DNA of 52,929 nt. Origin: Photobacterium carnosum. Lineage in GTDB: Bacteria > Pseudomonadota > Gammaproteobacteria > Enterobacterales > Vibrionaceae. The notes beneath the pieces are model-generated. The model was given only the letters and a program-made list of their open reading frames with translations, did not search any database and was not told the origin of the DNA. The stretch spans positions 1-52,929 of the forward strand of contig NZ_NPIB01000030.1 of NCBI RefSeq assembly GCF_002849605.1, written 5' to 3'. How positions within the stretch are numbered: position 1 is the stretch's first letter; the number at the start of each line of letters is the position of its first letter. The position numbers and the translations under genes are program-made. Shown here in pieces: positions 41,488-52,226 of the stretch.

Positions 41488-42651
41488 TTAATATCTCCCT
41501 TGACGGCCAGTATCAGCACGTGGTGTTGGAGCAACTGGCGTTGGTATTTCTACTTTTTCCAATTCAATACCACTTAATCGGCCAGAATCTACTGGCTTTT
41601 TAGCTTGGTTATTTGATTGATCCATTAGCTTTTCAAGCGGTAAATACATTACGTTATTACCACCAGACTTAGTATCAATTAACACCTTGCTGGTATTGCT
41701 GTATACACGTTCCATCGTATCAAGATACAAACGGTCACGAGTTACTTTCTTCGCCGCTTCATATTGTGGCAACAGCTTATCAAACTGTGCAACATCACCT
41801 AACGCACCATTAATAACACGCTCAGAATAACCTTGTGCTTCATTCTTCAGACGCTCAGCTCGACCCGTTGCTTTTGGCAAAATGTCATTACTGTAAGCTT
41901 CTGCTTCACGAACATAACGTTCTTCATCTTCACGCGCTGCAATAGCATCATCAAAGGCATCTTTTACCGCTTCGGGTGGACGCGCACTTTGGAAGTTAAC
42001 GTCCACAACACGGATACCCATGTTATATTTTGCGATAATCTTATCAATTGCAGTTTGAGTATTCGCACGAATAGTCTGACGGCCTGTTGTTAACGCTTGA
42101 TCCATGGTTGAATCACCGATAACCGCACGCAGTGCAGAATCTGTCGCTTGACGCAAACTATCATCAGCATTAGTAACACTGAATAGATATTTTTCAGCAT
42201 TATCAACACGGTATTGAACATCCATCTCAACTTTCAGCACATTTTCGTCTTTGGTTAGCATTAAGCCAGAAGCTCGTAGCGAACGAATTGCTTGTACGTT
42301 AACAGGGATAACTTCATCAATAAAAGTCGGCTTCCAATTCAAGCCTGGCTTGACGATTTGATCAAACTTACCGAAGCGCAGCACAACACCTTGTTCTGCT
42401 TCACTTACAGTGTAAAAGCCTGAAAATCCCCATACAGCCACAGCTAAAACTGCAACAGCACCCAAACCTACAGCGCTACCGCTGCCTGTTGGTCCTTTTT
42501 TACTACCAAACACACCACTAACCTTACGACTTAGTTTTGAGAAAACCTCATCCAGATCGGGTGGTCCTTGTTCACGTCCACCATGATTTTTATTACCCCA
42601 AGGGTCTTTATCATCACGGCCGCCGTTGTTACCAGGCTCATTCCACGCCAT
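41488..42651 (-). CDS. hflK: FtsH-modulating SPFH protein HflK
   Basis: Partner of HflC. The 387-aa protein starts with a Gly/Asp-rich cytoplasmic stretch (MAWNEPGNNGGRDDKDPWG), one membrane helix near residue 65-82 (AVGLGAVAVLAVAVWGFSGFY) and an SPFH domain (SEAEQGVVLRFGKFDQIVKPGLNWK). The C-terminal tail is Pro-rich. It is 53 nt after hflX in the superoperon. Confidence 0.96.
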   Translation of the reverse strand: MAWNEPGNNGGRDDKDPWGNKNHGGREQGPPDLDEVFSKLSRKVSGVFGSKKGPTGSGSAVGLGAVAVLAVAVWGFSGFYTVSEAEQGVVLRFGKFDQIVKPGLNWKPTFIDEVIPVNVQAIRSLRASGLMLTKDENVLKVEMDVQYRVDNAEKYLFSVTNADDSLRQATDSALRAVIGDSTMDQALTTGRQTIRANTQTAIDKIIAKYNMGIRVVDVNFQSARPPEAVKDAFDDAIAAREDEERYVREAEAYSNDILPKATGRAERLKNEAQGYSERVINGALGDVAQFDKLLPQYEAAKKVTRDRLYLDTMERVYSNTSKVLIDTKSGGNNVMYLPLEKLMDQSNNQAKKPVDSGRLSGIELEKVEIPTPVAPTPRADTGRQGRY

Positions 42652-42704
42652 TATAGAACTCCATCAATGTGATATGACGACAGTTTTTATTACTCAGCAA
42701 TCCA

Positions 42705-43994
42705 TTAAGCAACGATGTAGTCATCTAACGAAGTACTTTCTCTTTTTTGTAACCGCGACCATTCTGCCATCGGTAAGCAAATATCAATCATTAAACAGCC
42801 ATCTGATTCATATTCCTCTCGCAAAATACATCCCATTTGATAAAACTTACTGCGTAACCGTCCAATAATTTCAGGCGGTAAACGCAAGCTATGCTTTATC
42901 ATCGTTCCTGCAAGACGTTCTGTTAAGGCTTGGAATAACAAGTCAATGCCTTGCCCTTCCATGGCTGATACCCAAACTCGTCGAGGTAAACCCTCTTCGT
43001 CACGCTCGATTCGTGGTTGTGCATTATCCAAGTTATCAATTTTATTCATAACAAGTAAAACAGGAACATCGCTAGCATCGATTTCATCAAGTACGGTATC
43101 TACCGCCTCAATGTTCTCACGAAAACGATCATCACTGGCATCAACCACATGAAGCAATAGATCTGCTTCTTGTGTTTCTTTTAATGTTGCTTTAAACGCA
43201 GCCACTAAATCGTGGGGTAAATGTCGAATAAAACCAACAGTATCTGCAAGTATCGCTGCACCGACATCTGCAACTTCAATCTTACGCAATGTTGGATCTA
43301 AGGTAGCAAACAGCTGATCCGCTGCATATACCCCAGCATCTGTAATATGATTGAATAATGTTGATTTACCCGCATTGGTATACCCAACTAATGACACCGT
43401 TGGGATTTCTGCTCGGTTTCGTGCTCGACGTCCTTGATCGCGTTGTTTAGCTACTTTATCTAAACGCCGCAAAATAGTTTTAATACGTTCACGTAATAAA
43501 CGTCGATCGGTTTCTAACTGAGTTTCACCCGGCCCGCGGAGGCCAATACCACCTTTTTGTCGCTCAAGGTGAGTCCAACCACGAATTAATCGGGTTGATA
43601 GATGACGTAATTGTGCTAATTCAACTTGCAACTTACCCTCATGGGTACGCGCTCGCTGAGCAAAGATATCGAGAATTAATCCAGTACGATCAATCACACG
43701 ACACTGACAAAGCAGCTCTAAGTTTCGTTCTTGTGCCGGTGACAATGCGTGATTAAAAATAATAATATCTGCATTAACAGCGCTTACAGCGTCAGCTATT
43801 TCTTGTGCTTTACCTTCACCTACATAATATTTTGGAAGCGGAGTTTTACGGCTACCCGTAACTACGTGCAGCGCGTTAACTCCGGCGGAAGATACTAGCA
43901 TTTCAAATTCGCTAAGATCTTCCCATTCCTCATCTTGAGTGAAGTTTATATGAACAAGAATAGCCTGCTCACCAGCTTCATAACGGTCAAACAA
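42705..43994 (-). CDS. hflX: Ribosome-rescue GTPase HflX
   Basis: GTPase that binds 50S subunits and splits stalled or heat-damaged ribosomes. The 429-aa protein has the HflX N-terminal domain (MFDRYEAGEQAILVHI; KYYVGEGKAQEIA), the glycine-rich helper GGIGLRGPGETQLETDRRLL, and G-domain motifs GYTNAGKSTLFN, DTVGFIRHLP and NKID. The start is TTG with AAGGAG 8 nt upstream. It follows hfq by 27 nt. Confidence 0.96.
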   Translation of the reverse strand: MFDRYEAGEQAILVHINFTQDEEWEDLSEFEMLVSSAGVNALHVVTGSRKTPLPKYYVGEGKAQEIADAVSAVNADIIIFNHALSPAQERNLELLCQCRVIDRTGLILDIFAQRARTHEGKLQVELAQLRHLSTRLIRGWTHLERQKGGIGLRGPGETQLETDRRLLRERIKTILRRLDKVAKQRDQGRRARNRAEIPTVSLVGYTNAGKSTLFNHITDAGVYAADQLFATLDPTLRKIEVADVGAAILADTVGFIRHLPHDLVAAFKATLKETQEADLLLHVVDASDDRFRENIEAVDTVLDEIDASDVPVLLVMNKIDNLDNAQPRIERDEEGLPRRVWVSAMEGQGIDLLFQALTERLAGTMIKHSLRLPPEIIGRLRSKFYQMGCILREEYESDGCLMIDICLPMAEWSRLQKRESTSLDDYIVA

Positions 43995-44021
43995 GTAATT
44001 AGCTCCTTATTTGAAATGATC

Positions 44022-44300
<279 letters not shown>

Positions 44301-44374
44301 TTATTTATTTGTAGTTGTATTAGCAACGAACAAAAACTAAAAATACGCAAAGCAGTTCAGAGTATACACGTTAA

Positions 44375-45328
44375 TTAAACATCACATCTAACTGAGTTTG
44401 TGACGGTTTGTAACGCGCTATCAACATCACTACTATCCAACCAAGTCAAATCTTTCCAGCCACGAAGCCAAGTGATTTGACGCTTTGCCAATTGACGAGT
44501 AGCACAGATACCACGGAAAACCGCTTCATCTATGTCATGTTTCCCGTCCAAATATTCCCACATCTGTCGATAACCAACGCAGCGTATAGAAGGAAGTTCA
44601 AGGTGAAGATCACCACGGTCATATAATGCCCGTACTTCCTGCTCAAACCCTGCTTCGATCATTTTTTTGAACCGAAGCTCAATTCGATGATGTAGTACAG
44701 CCCTATCCGTGGGCGTAATTGCAAATTGGTGAACCTTATAAGGTAACGATTCACCTTGAGTTTTAGTTAACTCAGTTAATGTTTTACCTGTGATTCGAAA
44801 TACTTCCAATGCACGAGATAATCGCTGCGGATCATTGGGATGGATCCTTGCACCCGCAACCGGATCAATCTGCACCAATTCATCATGTAGATCTTGCCAA
44901 CCCCGCGCCTCAGCATCACGTTCAATACCAGCGCGAACAACATCGTTTGCAGCAGGTAATGGTGACAAACCTTCCAATAATGCCTTGTAGTACAACATAG
45001 TACCACCGACCAATAAAGGAATCCGCCCTGCAGCTACTATATCAGCCATTTCTTTTAGTGCATCCGTACGAAAGTCTGCAGCAGAATAACTTTGCGCTGG
45101 ATCACGAATATCGATTAAACGGTGCGGCGCTAGTGCCAATTCATGCGCATCTGGTTTCGCTGTACCAATATCCATTCCTTTATAAATAAGGGCTGAATCA
45201 ACGCTTATCAACTCAACCGGGAGCTGTTCTCGTAACCGAATGGCTAAATCAGTTTTACCTGACGCTGTCGGACCCATTAAAAAAATAGCTTGTGGTTGTG
45301 GCTTCGTCATAACTTGTGGCTTAGTCAT
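44375..45328 (-). CDS. miaA: tRNA dimethylallyltransferase MiaA
   Basis: Adds a dimethylallyl group to A37 of tRNAs reading UNN codons. The 317-aa protein has the P-loop [53 protein letters not shown] and the C-terminal [14 protein letters not shown]. The first 12 residues hold a short duplicated MTKPQ, so the ATG at 45310 is an alternative start; neither has a clear ribosome binding site, and coupling to mutL, 3 nt upstream, is likely. Confidence 0.96.
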   Translation of the reverse strand: MTKPQVMTKPQPQAIFLMGPTASGKTDLAIRLREQLPVELISVDSALIYKGMDIGTAKPDAHELALAPHRLIDIRDPAQSYSAADFRTDALKEMADIVAAGRIPLLVGGTMLYYKALLEGLSPLPAANDVVRAGIERDAEARGWQDLHDELVQIDPVAGARIHPNDPQRLSRALEVFRITGKTLTELTKTQGESLPYKVHQFAITPTDRAVLHHRIELRFKKMIEAGFEQEVRALYDRGDLHLELPSIRCVGYRQMWEYLDGKHDIDEAVFRGICATRQLAKRQITWLRGWKDLTWLDSSDVDSALQTVTNSVRCDV

Positions 45329-45331
45329 AAA

Positions 45332-47452
45332 TTATTTAAATGCTTCTATCGCTGCTTGCATATCAACAGGGCGAATAAGTTGAGTCTTAAATGTCATCAC
45401 TTGTTCTCCCCATAGCTGCTCTAATTCGGTAATTAACTGAATCGCTTGTGACAAGGTATAGGTTACTACTGGTGTATAACATTGCTTAGCGAGCCAGAAT
45501 AAAAGGTTATCCCATCCTTGAGCATCAGGGTCATCACTCACGGTATGAAGATAGGTTAACAAATTTGGGATTAACTGTTGTAAATTTTGTTGTCTTAATG
45601 GCATACAAACCGACAGAATAATAATACTATTGCGCCCTTTTGTTTTTAGTTGAACCCCTAATTGCTTTAGTAACTGTCCATGTTGCTCAGCACACTGGAT
45701 TAATTCAGCGTCAATAGGCACTGCCAGTGGAATCAATAATGGCTGAGGCTTTAAACCTTCCGTTTTTGCTAATTGTAACTGCCCAACATAACGTAAATCT
45801 TCAGCCGTAGGTAAATGTAATAGCACCACCTCATGTTGCTGACTCAACAATAAAAACTGCTGCTCAATAACAACTAATGGTTTCCCAAATCCAACATCAT
45901 CACCATAACAACGCTTACTTGGCTTTATTGCTATTGGTTGATTTGATAATGGCCATTCACGTCGAGGTTCAGCTATCTGAGCCGACACTTCACGCTCTGC
46001 GCTATGCGTCGACATTAACAGTGCACTGTCTGACTTATCCGGTGTTATCAGCTGCTGATAAACGTTAACCTCTGCGGCTGTTGGCCCGGTCTCTCCATAA
46101 TGACGACCAGCCGAACCTTGTTGGCGCTTAGCGGTAACTGATGGTGGTAATAATATTGAACTACTCTTTTGACTATAGCTTTGTTGAGTATCTTTACTAA
46201 CTGAATTTACTAATAAAGTTTTTTTAGATGTAGAAATGGGGATCGAGTCTATATCAAGAGCCGGAGTTGACACTGTTGTTGCAACAGATAAATCTTGAGG
46301 CGTTAACCAATGCTCTGGCGCAGCCTTATTAGGATAATCAGGCATAGCCGCAATAGTGTGAGAAACACGATCAATAACAGCAGCAGTGACCTCACCATGC
46401 GCATGTGCACTGGCTCTTACTGGCGCTTGATATTGATGAACATCATCAATATCAGCCGCTTGCTGTAATGCGCTTTGTAATGTTTGATAAATAAAATCAT
46501 GTACTAAGCGCGCTTGATGAAAACGCACTTCATGTTTAGCCGGATGAACATTAACGTCCACTTGATGCGGATCAACCTCAATATACAATACATAAGTGGC
46601 ATATTGCTCGGATCGTAAACTTGATTCATACGCTTGTCGAATCGCATGATTGATTAGTTTATCTTTCATCATACGACCATTAACGTAGCAATATTGAATA
46701 TCATTTTGGCTCCGTGCCCCTTGTGGGCTACAAATCCAACCAGATAATCTTAAATCACCATGCGCTAATTCAACCACTAATGCATGTTGCAAAAATGATG
46801 GACCACAAGCCGCCGCTAAACGGCGTTCTTGTTGTAATGTATTCTCAGCAATACGATATTGACGCACCAATTTACCGTTATGGCGCAGTGTAATTGCCAC
46901 ATCAAAGCGGCTTAAAGCAATCCGCTTAATCAATTCGTCAATATGGGTAAATTCTGTTTTTTCAGTTCGTAAAAACTTACGTCGCGCTGGCGTATTAAAA
47001 AACAAATCCAACACTTCAAGCGTCGTGCCTACAGGGTGAGCAGCAGGTTTTAACTGCACCTCCATATCACGCCCTTCAGCATAAGCAGACCACGCTTCTG
47101 CTTGGTCTTCAGTACGAGAGGTTAAAGTTAATCTAGAAACTGAACTGATACTGGCGAGCGCTTCACCACGAAAGCCTAAGCTAACAATGGCTTCAAGATC
47201 ATCCAGTGAGGCTATTTTTGAGGTCGCATGGCGGCTAAGGGCTAAGCCAAGCTCATCCTTAACAATCCCTTTACCATTATCACGAATACGAATTAACCGG
47301 CTGCCACCTTTTTCGATATCAATATCAATTCGAGTGGCACCGGCATCTATACTATTTTCAACAAGCTCTTTGACTACCGATGCGGGGCGTTCAACAACTT
47401 CACCCGCTGCAATCTGGTTAGCCAGCCGAGCGGGTAAAATCTGAATCGGCAT
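45332..47452 (-). CDS. mutL: DNA mismatch repair protein MutL
   Basis: ATPase that links MutS mismatch recognition to strand cleavage by MutH. The GHKL ATPase motifs are [20 protein letters not shown] and [13 protein letters not shown], followed by [11 protein letters not shown]. The 706-aa protein has a long unstructured middle (about 335-515) rich in Ser, Thr and Gln, and a C-terminal dimer domain without the DQHAxxE endonuclease motif, as expected for a MutH-dependent MutL. The start lies 2 nt after the amiB stop. Confidence 0.97.
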   Translation of the reverse strand: MPIQILPARLANQIAAGEVVERPASVVKELVENSIDAGATRIDIDIEKGGSRLIRIRDNGKGIVKDELGLALSRHATSKIASLDDLEAIVSLGFRGEALASISSVSRLTLTSRTEDQAEAWSAYAEGRDMEVQLKPAAHPVGTTLEVLDLFFNTPARRKFLRTEKTEFTHIDELIKRIALSRFDVAITLRHNGKLVRQYRIAENTLQQERRLAAACGPSFLQHALVVELAHGDLRLSGWICSPQGARSQNDIQYCYVNGRMMKDKLINHAIRQAYESSLRSEQYATYVLYIEVDPHQVDVNVHPAKHEVRFHQARLVHDFIYQTLQSALQQAADIDDVHQYQAPVRASAHAHGEVTAAVIDRVSHTIAAMPDYPNKAAPEHWLTPQDLSVATTVSTPALDIDSIPISTSKKTLLVNSVSKDTQQSYSQKSSSILLPPSVTAKRQQGSAGRHYGETGPTAAEVNVYQQLITPDKSDSALLMSTHSAEREVSAQIAEPRREWPLSNQPIAIKPSKRCYGDDVGFGKPLVVIEQQFLLLSQQHEVVLLHLPTAEDLRYVGQLQLAKTEGLKPQPLLIPLAVPIDAELIQCAEQHGQLLKQLGVQLKTKGRNSIIILSVCMPLRQQNLQQLIPNLLTYLHTVSDDPDAQGWDNLLFWLAKQCYTPVVTYTLSQAIQLITELEQLWGEQVMTFKTQLIRPVDMQAAIEAFK

Positions 47453-47454
47453 AA

Positions 47455-49173
47455 TTAACTTCTTGGAATGATTAGCGTCTGTCCTACAGCTAGTTTATCA
47501 GAACGTAGCTTATTCGCATCACGAATAGTTGCTACTGATACCCCATATTCTGCCGCAATCTTACTTAAAAATTCACCACGACGTACTTTATGACGTTCTA
47601 TTTTCGTCGCAGCAACGGCTATTTTTAATTTCTGGCCAACCATGACGTTATCTGACTTTAAATGGCTCGTTTGACGAATGCTGCTCATGGTTACCCCATA
47701 TTTAGCTGCAATTTTGCCAAGGTACTCACCACGTGTCACGGTATGCCATATAATACGTGTTGATGCTGTATTTTTTGGTGTCGTTATGTTTCCTACAAAC
47801 GCCGTCTTGATACCACTACCTGGAATTAACAACATTTGACCAATATTAACCGAATTTGATTTCAGATGATTCGCCGATCTAATGGCTGCCATCGATGAAC
47901 CATATTTAGCCGCAATACCACTCAATGTTTGTCCCGATGTCACTTTGTGCTTCATGCCACCGGCATTTAAACGCGAAGCAAATAAGGTGCCTTCAGGTGG
48001 ATGAGCGGTGAAGTATTGTAAAATACCTTTATAAACCGCACTCGCCAGTTGATTTTGATGTGCATTAGACGTTAATTGGCGCTCTTCAATTGGGTTAGTA
48101 ATAAAACCTGTTTCAACCAATAATGATGGAATATCCGGTGATTTTAATACTGCTAAACTTGCATATTGCGGTACGGTTTTATGTAATCGTGCAATATGAC
48201 GCAGATTCGATAATACCCGTTTAGCAACATCGTAGCCTTCTTTCTGCGAATAGCTAAATTGCAAATCAAGTACAGCACGACCTAAATATTTATCTTTAGG
48301 GTTACTTGATAATACATCACCACCACCCAGTAATTCTGACTGCTTCTCACTTTGCTCTAACCAACGACCAATCTCAGTATTTGCACGACGAGTATTTAAT
48401 ACCCATACAGATGCACCTCGAGGTTTTGGTGAACTAAAGCCATCGGCGTGAATAGAAACTAATAATAGCGCTTTATTTTTACGTGCTATCTCTGAACGTT
48501 TACTTAATCCTACATAATAGTCACCACGACGAGTCATTACCGCACGCATACCCGTTGTCGCATTAATCTTTGCCGCTAACTTTCGGGCAACCGCTAAGGT
48601 CACGTTTTTTTCGTATTTATGCGTTGGACCAATAGAACCAGGATCATCACCACCGTGGCCTGCATCAACTGCAACCACAATATCCGCTGTACCTGATGGT
48701 AACTTAGCTAAGTTATTTTCAGTGGCTTTCTCTTCTTCTTGCTCATCTTTATCAGCAATACCCGCACCAGAACCATTAGGTAAATCCATTACCAATCGAT
48801 AACCATAGCTACCATCAGGTGTAGGTGAAAGAGAAAATATTTTTGGCGTCGTGGTACGTTTAAGCTCAAACACTAATCGTGTCGTGCCTTTTCCTGGCGC
48901 ATTGCTACTACGAACTTTAGTTAATATTTCACTCTTCGTAACAGTAATTGGCAATTTTGTTTTAATTGATGTCTTATTTAAATCAATCACTAACCGTGAT
49001 GGATTTGACAGCATAAACTGCGAATAATCTGCTTTGCCTTGCATATCTAACACGACACGCGTTTCATCAGGCGCGGGCCATACTCGAACGCCCTTTAGTT
49101 CATTTGCAAAAGCGGTAGAACTAACTAATCCCACTCCCAAAATTAGAAGATTTGCATACGTCCGTAACGCCAT
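47455..49173 (-). CDS. amiB: N-acetylmuramoyl-L-alanine amidase AmiB with three LysM domains
   Basis: Periplasmic zinc amidase that cleaves septal peptidoglycan during cell separation, normally switched on by EnvC/NlpD. The 572-aa protein has a signal peptide ending SSTAFA, an AMIN domain (about 25-125), an Amidase_3 domain (about 167-390) with [14 protein letters not shown], the VSIHADGF His and the [11 protein letters not shown]lu, and three C-terminal LysM repeats (about 411-453, 478-520, 530-571). E. coli AmiB lacks LysM. Part of the tsaE-amiB-mutL-miaA-hfq-hflX-hflKC series. Confidence 0.96.
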   Translation of the reverse strand: MALRTYANLLILGVGLVSSTAFANELKGVRVWPAPDETRVVLDMQGKADYSQFMLSNPSRLVIDLNKTSIKTKLPITVTKSEILTKVRSSNAPGKGTTRLVFELKRTTTPKIFSLSPTPDGSYGYRLVMDLPNGSGAGIADKDEQEEEKATENNLAKLPSGTADIVVAVDAGHGGDDPGSIGPTHKYEKNVTLAVARKLAAKINATTGMRAVMTRRGDYYVGLSKRSEIARKNKALLLVSIHADGFSSPKPRGASVWVLNTRRANTEIGRWLEQSEKQSELLGGGDVLSSNPKDKYLGRAVLDLQFSYSQKEGYDVAKRVLSNLRHIARLHKTVPQYASLAVLKSPDIPSLLVETGFITNPIEERQLTSNAHQNQLASAVYKGILQYFTAHPPEGTLFASRLNAGGMKHKVTSGQTLSGIAAKYGSSMAAIRSANHLKSNSVNIGQMLLIPGSGIKTAFVGNITTPKNTASTRIIWHTVTRGEYLGKIAAKYGVTMSSIRQTSHLKSDNVMVGQKLKIAVAATKIERHKVRRGEFLSKIAAEYGVSVATIRDANKLRSDKLAVGQTLIIPRS

Positions 49174-49179
49174 TTCTAA

Positions 49180-49644
49180 TTAACCTAATTGTAAGTGGTT
49201 GATCAACGTTGAACCATAATCCGTATTCGACGTCAGTATTACTTTTCTTTGTTCACCGTAATAGCGTAATTCCAACTCAAGATCAGCATCAGGCAGCATA
49301 CCAACCCCTTTTTCTGGCCATTCCACTAAACAAATAGCGTCGCTAGTAAAATAATCACGGATCCCCATAAATTCTAATTCTTCAGGATCAGCAAGACGGT
49401 ACAAATCAAAATGATAAACCTGCCAAGGAGCCAGATCATATGGTTCAACTAAAGTATAAGTCGGACTTTTTACATTACCTTGATGACCCATTGCACGAAT
49501 AAAACCACGACTGAATGTCGTTTTACCTGCACCTAAATCACCATGAAGATATATTGTTGTTTGTTGCGTGCAGGCTTTAGCCAATTTAAGGCCAAAATCT
49601 ACCGTTGCCTGCTCATCAGCAAGAAAAGTTTCAAATGTTTGCAT
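49180..49644 (-). CDS. tsaE: tRNA threonylcarbamoyladenosine biosynthesis ATPase TsaE
   Basis: ATPase needed with TsaB, TsaC and TsaD for the t6A37 modification of ANN-decoding tRNAs. The 154-aa protein has Walker [22 protein letters not shown], the [11 protein letters not shown] switch and CLVEWPEKG. It is the first gene of the superoperon here. The epimerase/dehydratase gene nnr, which usually precedes tsaE, is absent from the 433-bp gap to queG. Confidence 0.96.
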   Translation of the reverse strand: MQTFETFLADEQATVDFGLKLAKACTQQTTIYLHGDLGAGKTTFSRGFIRAMGHQGNVKSPTYTLVEPYDLAPWQVYHFDLYRLADPEELEFMGIRDYFTSDAICLVEWPEKGVGMLPDADLELELRYYGEQRKVILTSNTDYGSTLINHLQLG

Positions 49645-49664
49645 TATATTTTATCTTGGGTTGA

Positions 49665-49775
49665 CTAATTGACGAATAAACGGAAAAAGATTCGCGCCAG
49701 CATACCACGCTCGCCGCGTTGCGCACATAAATCTGCTGCTTTACGATAAATCAAAACCTCAGTATATCTAGACAT
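49665..49775 (-). CDS. Possible 36-aa small protein upstream of tsaE
   Basis: A short frame starting MSRYTEVLIYRKAADLCAQR and ending ARIFFRLFVN, with a base composition more G+C-rich and codon-like than the flanks. It is basic, with an amphipathic C-terminus. No ribosome binding site is visible before the ATG, and it does not resemble nnr. It could be a small protein, the tail of a decayed gene or chance. The rest of the gap (49776-50077) shows only a triple 8-bp repeat. Confidence 0.25.
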   Translation of the reverse strand: MSRYTEVLIYRKAADLCAQRGERGMLARIFFRLFVN

Positions 49776-49932
49776 ATAGTGTACGAGATTATGATCTGCC
49801 TCGAAAAATAACTATTTTAATTTTACCGCAATAAAGTAATACCATTCAATTTGTGTCATTCACATATTCAGCACTGGTGCAGCTTTTATACTCTCTCATT
49901 ATTATCTCAACTATTATTCCTGCCATTGACAA

Positions 49933-49956
49933 CAGCTTGTCAGCTTGTCAGCTTGT
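49933..49956. repeat. Three tandem copies of an 8-bp unit
   Basis: CAGCTTGT is repeated three times without interruption, about 120 bp upstream of queG. It is a possible slippage site; no function is assigned. Confidence 0.7.
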
Positions 49957-50077
49957 CGCCGAGCGAACCATAGCAACCATTGAGTTAACACTGTCATTGT
50001 TACTACTAATGGCTATTCTAAAATAATAATGTGCTAGAATCCGTTCCCTGATTTTTACTGGCTATAAGACTGACGCT

Positions 50078-51211
50078 ATGAGTATCGATTATCAACAACT
50101 CGCACTGCAAATTAAAACTTGGGGGCAAGAACTTGGCTTTCAGGCTGTAGGGATCTGTGATATCGATTTAACACAGCACGAAGCACAACTACAGCGATGG
50201 CTTGATGCTGGTTACCATGGTGATATGGACTGGATGGCACGCCACGGAATGATGCGAGCTCGTCCACAGGAATTACTCCCTGGAACCATACGTGTCATCA
50301 GTGTTCGTATGAATTACTTACCACCACAAGCAGGGTTTGCTCAAACCTTAAAGCAACCAACAAAAGCCTATATTAGTCGTTACTCGCTCGGACGCGATTA
50401 TCATAAATTAATTCGAAATCGCCTCAAGCAACTAGGCCAACGTATTAAAAGTGTAGTGGGTGAGTTTGGCTGTCGACCATTTGTTGATTCAGCTCCAGTA
50501 TTAGAACGCCCATTAGCTGAAAAATCAGGATTAGGCTGGACAGGGAAACATTCTTTAATTCTTAACGAACAATCTGGCTCGTGGTTCTTTTTAGGGGAAC
50601 TATTAATTGATTTGCCGCTACCTGTTGATACTCCGACAACCAATCAATGTGGAAAGTGTGTTGCTTGCATGACCAGTTGCCCTACAGGTGCCATTATCGA
50701 AGCGGGGGTCGTTGATGCACGACGTTGTATTTCTTATCTCACCATTGAATTTGACGGTATTATTCCAGAGCAATATCGAGCAGCAATCGGTAATCGAATT
50801 TATGGCTGTGATGACTGCCAATTAGTCTGCCCTTTTAGCCGCAACGGTGAAATAACAACAGAAACGGACTATCACTGCCGTGATGTATTATTTCAGCAAG
50901 ATTTAGTAACACTCTATCAATGGAATGAAGCAACATTTTTAAGTAATACAGAAGGCTCTGCCATTCGTCGTATTGGTCATACTCAGTGGTTACGAAATAT
51001 CACGATTGCATTAGGTAACGCACCTTATCAAGCCGATATCATCAATGCATTAATCACCCGTCAAGGAGAGCATCCACTCGTCGATGTACATATTAAATGG
51101 GCTTTGGAGCAGCAACAACAAAAACGCCAACAAATGGTTATCGATGTTCTGCCTAACGCAACGAAACGTTTAGTACGGATTATAGAAAAAGGACTGCCTA
51201 GAGATGCGTAA
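50078..51211 (+). CDS. queG: Epoxyqueuosine reductase QueG
   Basis: Cobalamin and iron-sulfur enzyme that reduces epoxyqueuosine to queuosine in tRNA, the last step of Q biosynthesis. The 377-aa protein has the active-site region DSAPVLERPLAEKSGLGWTGKHSLIL and two [4Fe-4S] motifs: CGKCVACMTSCPTGAI near residue 195 and CDDCQLVCPF near residue 245, and a C-terminal HEAT-like part. E. coli QueG is 379 aa. It is divergent from tsaE, as in E. coli, and followed by about 700 bp without genes. Confidence 0.96.
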   Translation: MSIDYQQLALQIKTWGQELGFQAVGICDIDLTQHEAQLQRWLDAGYHGDMDWMARHGMMRARPQELLPGTIRVISVRMNYLPPQAGFAQTLKQPTKAYISRYSLGRDYHKLIRNRLKQLGQRIKSVVGEFGCRPFVDSAPVLERPLAEKSGLGWTGKHSLILNEQSGSWFFLGELLIDLPLPVDTPTTNQCGKCVACMTSCPTGAIIEAGVVDARRCISYLTIEFDGIIPEQYRAAIGNRIYGCDDCQLVCPFSRNGEITTETDYHCRDVLFQQDLVTLYQWNEATFLSNTEGSAIRRIGHTQWLRNITIALGNAPYQADIINALITRQGEHPLVDVHIKWALEQQQQKRQQMVIDVLPNATKRLVRIIEKGLPRDA

Positions 51212-51224
51212 CACTCTGGGTATA

Positions 51225-51514
51225 TGTGGAAAACTTTTTTAATTACGTTAAAAAGATGAGCTAATAGAAAGATTAAACACAGGGAGTGGATAACATAATC
51301 AAGATGGTTATCCCAATAAAGAAAGGACAAAATGAACTGTGTACAAATTGTAGATAAACGAGGATTAAAACATAAAAAACAAACAGTTATCCTGTTAGTC
51401 TTTCATATCTAATAACGAGAATAGTTTCAAACTCATGTCCTATATTAAAGTTATTCACACCTAGCTAGCACATCTAATCAACTGACTTACCCACAGATAT
51501 TTTTATGTGGATAA
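51225..51514. promoter_or_regulatory. Cluster of DnaA boxes between queG and the tRNA-Gly array
   Basis: Perfect TTATNCACA boxes are at 51451-51459 (plus, TTATTCACA) and 51506-51514 (minus, TTATCCACA). A relaxed TTTTCCACA is at 51225-51233 (minus). One-mismatch boxes are at 51285-51293 (TTATCCACT, minus), 51338-51346 (TTGTACACA, minus) and 51487-51495 (TTACCCACA, plus). The last pair is an inverted repeat 10 bp apart, next to an AT-rich tract (51535-51660). No perfect IHF consensus was found; near matches occur at about 51297 and 51476. The gene context equals that of E. coli datA. No coding sequence is supported in 51212-51918. Confidence 0.55.
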
Positions 51515-51719
51515 CTCTGTTAATTTAACTGTGATCTAACGGTGCAATAAATTTAAAATACTTATAAAAATAACAACTTATCATGTATTTTTTAAAAACA
51601 AATACAAAATAAACCACAATGTATTATTGCAGTAAGTATAATTTATCAATGCTAGGAAAGAGCGTTTGCCATATATGACAATATTGATATTACAAACATC
51701 TTTGTAAATAGCTAAGATG

Positions 51720-51740
51720 AAAAAAACAACCGTTAGGTTG
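51720..51740 (-). terminator. Probable terminator of the tRNA array
   Basis: On the minus strand CAACC-TAAC-GGTTG is followed by seven T. The stem is short (5 bp), but the position, after the last tRNA-like copy of a leftward array, fits. Confidence 0.55.
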
Positions 51741-51918
51741 CATGATCAATAGCAGATGATGTAATCGAAGCTGATGCTTCTAAGTAGGCTTCATAGTAAA
51801 ACTAGAAACACTTGAAGTAGTACACTGATAATATCGGTAATCGAATACCTCAGGAATACCACATTAAGACTAATACTTCACAGTAGTAGTTCACCGATAA
51901 GTTCGATGATGACTAAAT

Positions 51919-52010
51919 TGGAGCGACACACGAGGCTCCCGATCTTCAAGGAACTAGGCGTGACCTCAACCTTGGCAATATTGCATACAACCAGCTGAGC
52001 TAGTGTACAT
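51919..52010 (-). pseudogene. Degenerate tRNA-Gly copy 1
   Basis: Derived from tRNA-Gly(GCC): the 3' acceptor strand with CCA, the D-arm TAGCTCAGCTGGT and the TTGCCAA anticodon loop survive. The 5' acceptor strand reads TGTACAC instead of GCGACAC, the anticodon stem is broken, and 15 extra nt enlarge the T loop. It should not fold as a tRNA. The sequence to the left (about 51880-51918) resembles the intergenic spacer of the intact 249-bp units. Confidence 0.75.
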
Positions 52011-52026
52011 TGCTAAGATTTAAATT

Positions 52027-52118
52027 TGGAGCGACACACGAGGCTCCCGATCTTCAAGGAACTAGGCGTGATCTCAACCTTGGCACTATTACGTACAACC
52101 AGCTGAACAAGTGTACAT
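52027..52118 (-). pseudogene. Degenerate tRNA-Gly copy 2
   Basis: Same structure as the first copy, exactly 108 bp further on, with the same T-loop insertion (CCGATCTTCAAG...AGG around GAACT). It is the most diverged of the three: the D-arm GAGCTAG has become GAACAAG and the anticodon region reads CACTATTACG on the plus strand. Confidence 0.75.
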
Positions 52119-52134
52119 TGCTAAGATTTAAATT

Positions 52135-52226
52135 TGGAGCGACACACGAGGCTCCCGATCTTCAAGGAACTAGGCGTGACCTCAACCTTGGCAATATTGC
52201 GTACAACCAGCTGAGCTAGTGTACAT
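52135..52226 (-). pseudogene. Degenerate tRNA-Gly copy 3
   Basis: Nearly identical to copy 1 (one difference seen, ATTGCG for ATTGCA) and again 108 bp from its neighbour. The first intact tRNA-Gly follows in the same 108-bp register at 52243, showing that intact and degenerate copies are members of one tandem series. Confidence 0.75.
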
